A stretch of DNA of 64,000 bases from Neobacillus sp. OS1-2 (GTDB lineage Bacteria > Bacillota > Bacilli > Bacillales > Cytobacillaceae), in NCBI RefSeq assembly GCF_030915505.1, contig NZ_CP133265.1:2694001-2758000 (forward strand). Reading direction: 5' to 3'. Shown here in pieces: positions 62,324 through 64,000 of the stretch (positions are counted from its first letter, which is position 1; every line of letters begins with the position of its first letter). The translations under genes were made by a program, and so were the position numbers. Under the pieces are notes generated by a model. That model was not told the DNA's origin. It saw only the letters and a list, made by a program, of their open reading frames with translations, and did not search any database.

Positions 62324-64000
62324 CCACTCAATGATAACAAAGTTGATGGTCTTTATCATCATGATTGCCTGTTTTACAGGTGTCATACAAGCAATTGTCG
62401 ATTTAGATGACATGGCAGATGGGGATGTTGGAATGGTTTTTGAAGACAACTACTTCCTAAGCAAGTCATTTATGAGAGAAAGTGATAATCTCATGAGTGA
62501 TCTGACCCGTCTGTTGAAGTATAAAAATGAAGAAAATATTTTAAAGGGTGAGACGATTAGTAAGGAAGAATTAAGAAATGAAGTACAGGACTTGTATTTC
62601 AATTTTCAGGTTGATTCAAAAAGTTATAATCCAAATCTTAGTGAAGCGGAGAACTATGAAAAGTTTAAAGTGGAGAATGCCGATAAAATTGCCCAGGTAA
62701 GGGATCGGTTGATCAAGAAGGATGTAAGAGAATTTCATTTACTAGAGCAAAATATTCAAGAGGTTAAGGATCCAGTATATTATGCAAGCGATGGTGTAAA
62801 TGTATATTCAAATAGTATGATGAAAGAAAAAGAACCGTTTAAAACCTATCCATCCTACATGGTGTTTGAGGGATATAATCAAGAGGTCTATCCAAAAGAA
62901 ATTGAAGCAAATAAATACTTGGATTGGGTTACGATGCAAATGGATGAAATGGGCTCGGATAACAATAAGGTTTATGTTGCTTTTTCTAAGGATTTCTTAC
63001 ATTCGAAAATAAATGCCTGGAAAGAAAATAAAGGAAATGCTACGAAAGACTTCTATCGATTACTTGGGTTTCTAGCTGGATTTATCTTAACATTTTTCTA
63101 TCTGATCCTTGTAAACGGAAGAAAGTCCTTTAAAGATAAAGAGGCGCACCTTCATGCACTCGATAAATTATATAGTGATTTGAACCTCTTGTTATGTGCA
63201 GGACTTATAGCGCTTTGGGTTGCGATAGTTGATTTTGTTGGACTTCCAACTATCATAAAATGGGTCACTCCCATTACGATTCTTTTTTCCGTAGTTTTTT
63301 TCGTATTGATTCTATCATTGGTAAGGCATGTTAAGAATGGAACGCTGGTTAGGCATAGCCTGATTTATCAAATTATCAAAGGAATTGTCCTATTTATAAG
63401 GAATGTCTACGATAGCGGAAATGTTGGAGTAAAGACAGTCCTGATTGTTATAGGCTATCCACTATTGATTGCTATAACATTTTTTATGTTTCCGATCACC
63501 ATAGGGGTGGCTGCCTGGTTCGCCTTAAAGAAAGTGAAGGCCTTTAAGGCCATAAAGGATGGAGTAGAGAGAATCAAAAATGGCGAAATCCATCATAGCA
63601 TTGATATAGATGGAAAGGGAGAGTTTGCGAGTCTGGCTGCCAATATTAACAGCATTACCGATGGGTTGAAAAATGCAGTAGATAACGAATTAAAAAGTGA
63701 GCGTTTAAAAACGGAACTGATCACCAACGTATCCCATGATATTCGAACACCGTTAACATCCATTATCACGTATGTAGATTTATTGAAAAAGGAAAAGGAC
63801 CCTTCCAAGATGGAAGAATATATCGCCGTGTTGGATCAAAAATCAAAGAGGCTTAAAACCTTAACGGATGACTTGTTTGATGCTGCTAAGGCTTCGAGCG
63901 GAAATATCCCGGTGCAAATTGAGAAAATTGATATTGTGTCGTTAATCACTCAAGGGCTGGGAGAAGTAAGTGAAAAAATTGAAGAGCAGGATTTGGAATT
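62298..64000 (+). CDS. Sensor histidine kinase, VanS-like (runs off window)
   Basis: The frame is open from TTG 62298 to the window end, over 567 codons. The TTG has GGTGGTGTGGGG before it, and ATG 62331 is an alternative. One N-terminal helix, an external domain of about 200 residues (YYASDGVNVYSNSMMKEKEP), then four to five further membrane helices (residues about 250-410), a HAMP-like region and the H-box LITNVSHDIRTPLTSIITYV. The extra membrane helices after the sensor domain match a group of large VanS-like kinases. The ATP-binding domain lies beyond the window. Confidence 0.88.
   Translation, partial: MDIRSKKFSHSMITKLMVFIIMIACFTGVIQAIVDLDDMADGDVGMVFEDNYFLSKSFMRESDNLMSDLTRLLKYKNEENILKGETISKEELRNEVQDLYFNFQVDSKSYNPNLSEAENYEKFKVENADKIAQVRDRLIKKDVREFHLLEQNIQEVKDPVYYASDGVNVYSNSMMKEKEPFKTYPSYMVFEGYNQEVYPKEIEANKYLDWVTMQMDEMGSDNNKVYVAFSKDFLHSKINAWKENKGNATKDFYRLLGFLAGFILTFFYLILVNGRKSFKDKEAHLHALDKLYSDLNLLLCAGLIALWVAIVDFVGLPTIIKWVTPITILFSVVFFVLILSLVRHVKNGTLVRHSLIYQIIKGIVLFIRNVYDSGNVGVKTVLIVIGYPLLIAITFFMFPITIGVAAWFALKKVKAFKAIKDGVERIKNGEIHHSIDIDGKGEFASLAANINSITDGLKNAVDNELKSERLKTELITNVSHDIRTPLTSIITYVDLLKKEKDPSKMEEYIAVLDQKSKRLKTLTDDLFDAAKASSGNIPVQIEKIDIVSLITQGLGEVSEKIEEQDLE

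Overview
The window looks like chromosomal DNA of a low-GC, spore-forming member of the Bacillaceae (a Bacillus or Neobacillus relative). Evidence is the ger spore-germination operon, a pspA-ydjGHI locus, T-box control of an aminoacyl-tRNA synthetase, CcpA-, Fur- and MhqR-type operators, and strong AGGAGG ribosome binding sites with frequent GTG and TTG starts. No rRNA, tRNA, CRISPR array or prophage was seen. The only mobile element recognised is a group II intron at 58820-60869.

Region 1 (1-12570) holds an ArsR/MFS pair and an RNase J paralogue, then the most unusual part of the window. Here lie an unrecognised gene, a metal-binding (HMA) protein plus a Crp/Fnr regulator, and an apparent operon encoding a small membrane protein, a TctA-type carboxylate permease, the three lower mevalonate-pathway enzymes (MvaK1, MvaD, MvaK2) and a quinol nitric oxide reductase. 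Three promoters in this block carry a TTGAY-N4-RTCAA box centred about 41.5 bp upstream of the inferred start site. The recognition helix of the local regulator fits that box. The mevalonate/NO-reductase promoter also carries a textbook Fur box. I infer an oxygen/NO- and iron-controlled route to isopentenyl diphosphate that needs no iron-sulfur enzyme, possibly fed by imported mevalonate because the first two pathway genes are absent here.

Region 2 (12600-25960) is mixed housekeeping and accessory genes. It includes a DedA protein, SRPBCC and VOC proteins, a shortened threonyl-tRNA synthetase without editing domains behind two tandem T-boxes, a HAD hydrolase, a DUF1835 protein, a LysE exporter, cell-wall hydrolases, MFS and DMT transporters, a pentapeptide-repeat protein and an aldo/keto reductase.

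Region 3 (26000-36300) has a germination-receptor operon with a frameshift in its A subunit, YuiD, an S66 peptidase, and a heme-copper oxidase-like operon (CuA subunit, catalytic subunit, SCO protein, membrane protein). The catalytic subunit has Asn where oxygen reductases carry the cross-linked Tyr, so it may be a second NO reductase.

Region 4 (36300-53000) has an MFS pump, an ECF41-type sigma factor with a flavin oxidoreductase, two tandem ring-cleaving dioxygenases behind an MhqR-type operator, the pspA-ydjGHI envelope-stress operon, a metallo-hydrolase, an AlkZ-like protein, a NERD protein between two near-identical repeat arrays, and an ABC exporter with a two-component system.

Region 5 (53000-64000) has a ROK regulator and a CcpA-controlled PTS operon containing a MupG-family 6-phospho-glycosidase. 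A group IIC-like intron sits directly after that operon's terminator. A methyltransferase and a VanRS-like two-component system follow, the kinase running off the window.

Several intergenic gaps carry short tandem arrays with periods of 21 or about 51 bp. They do not look protein-coding.
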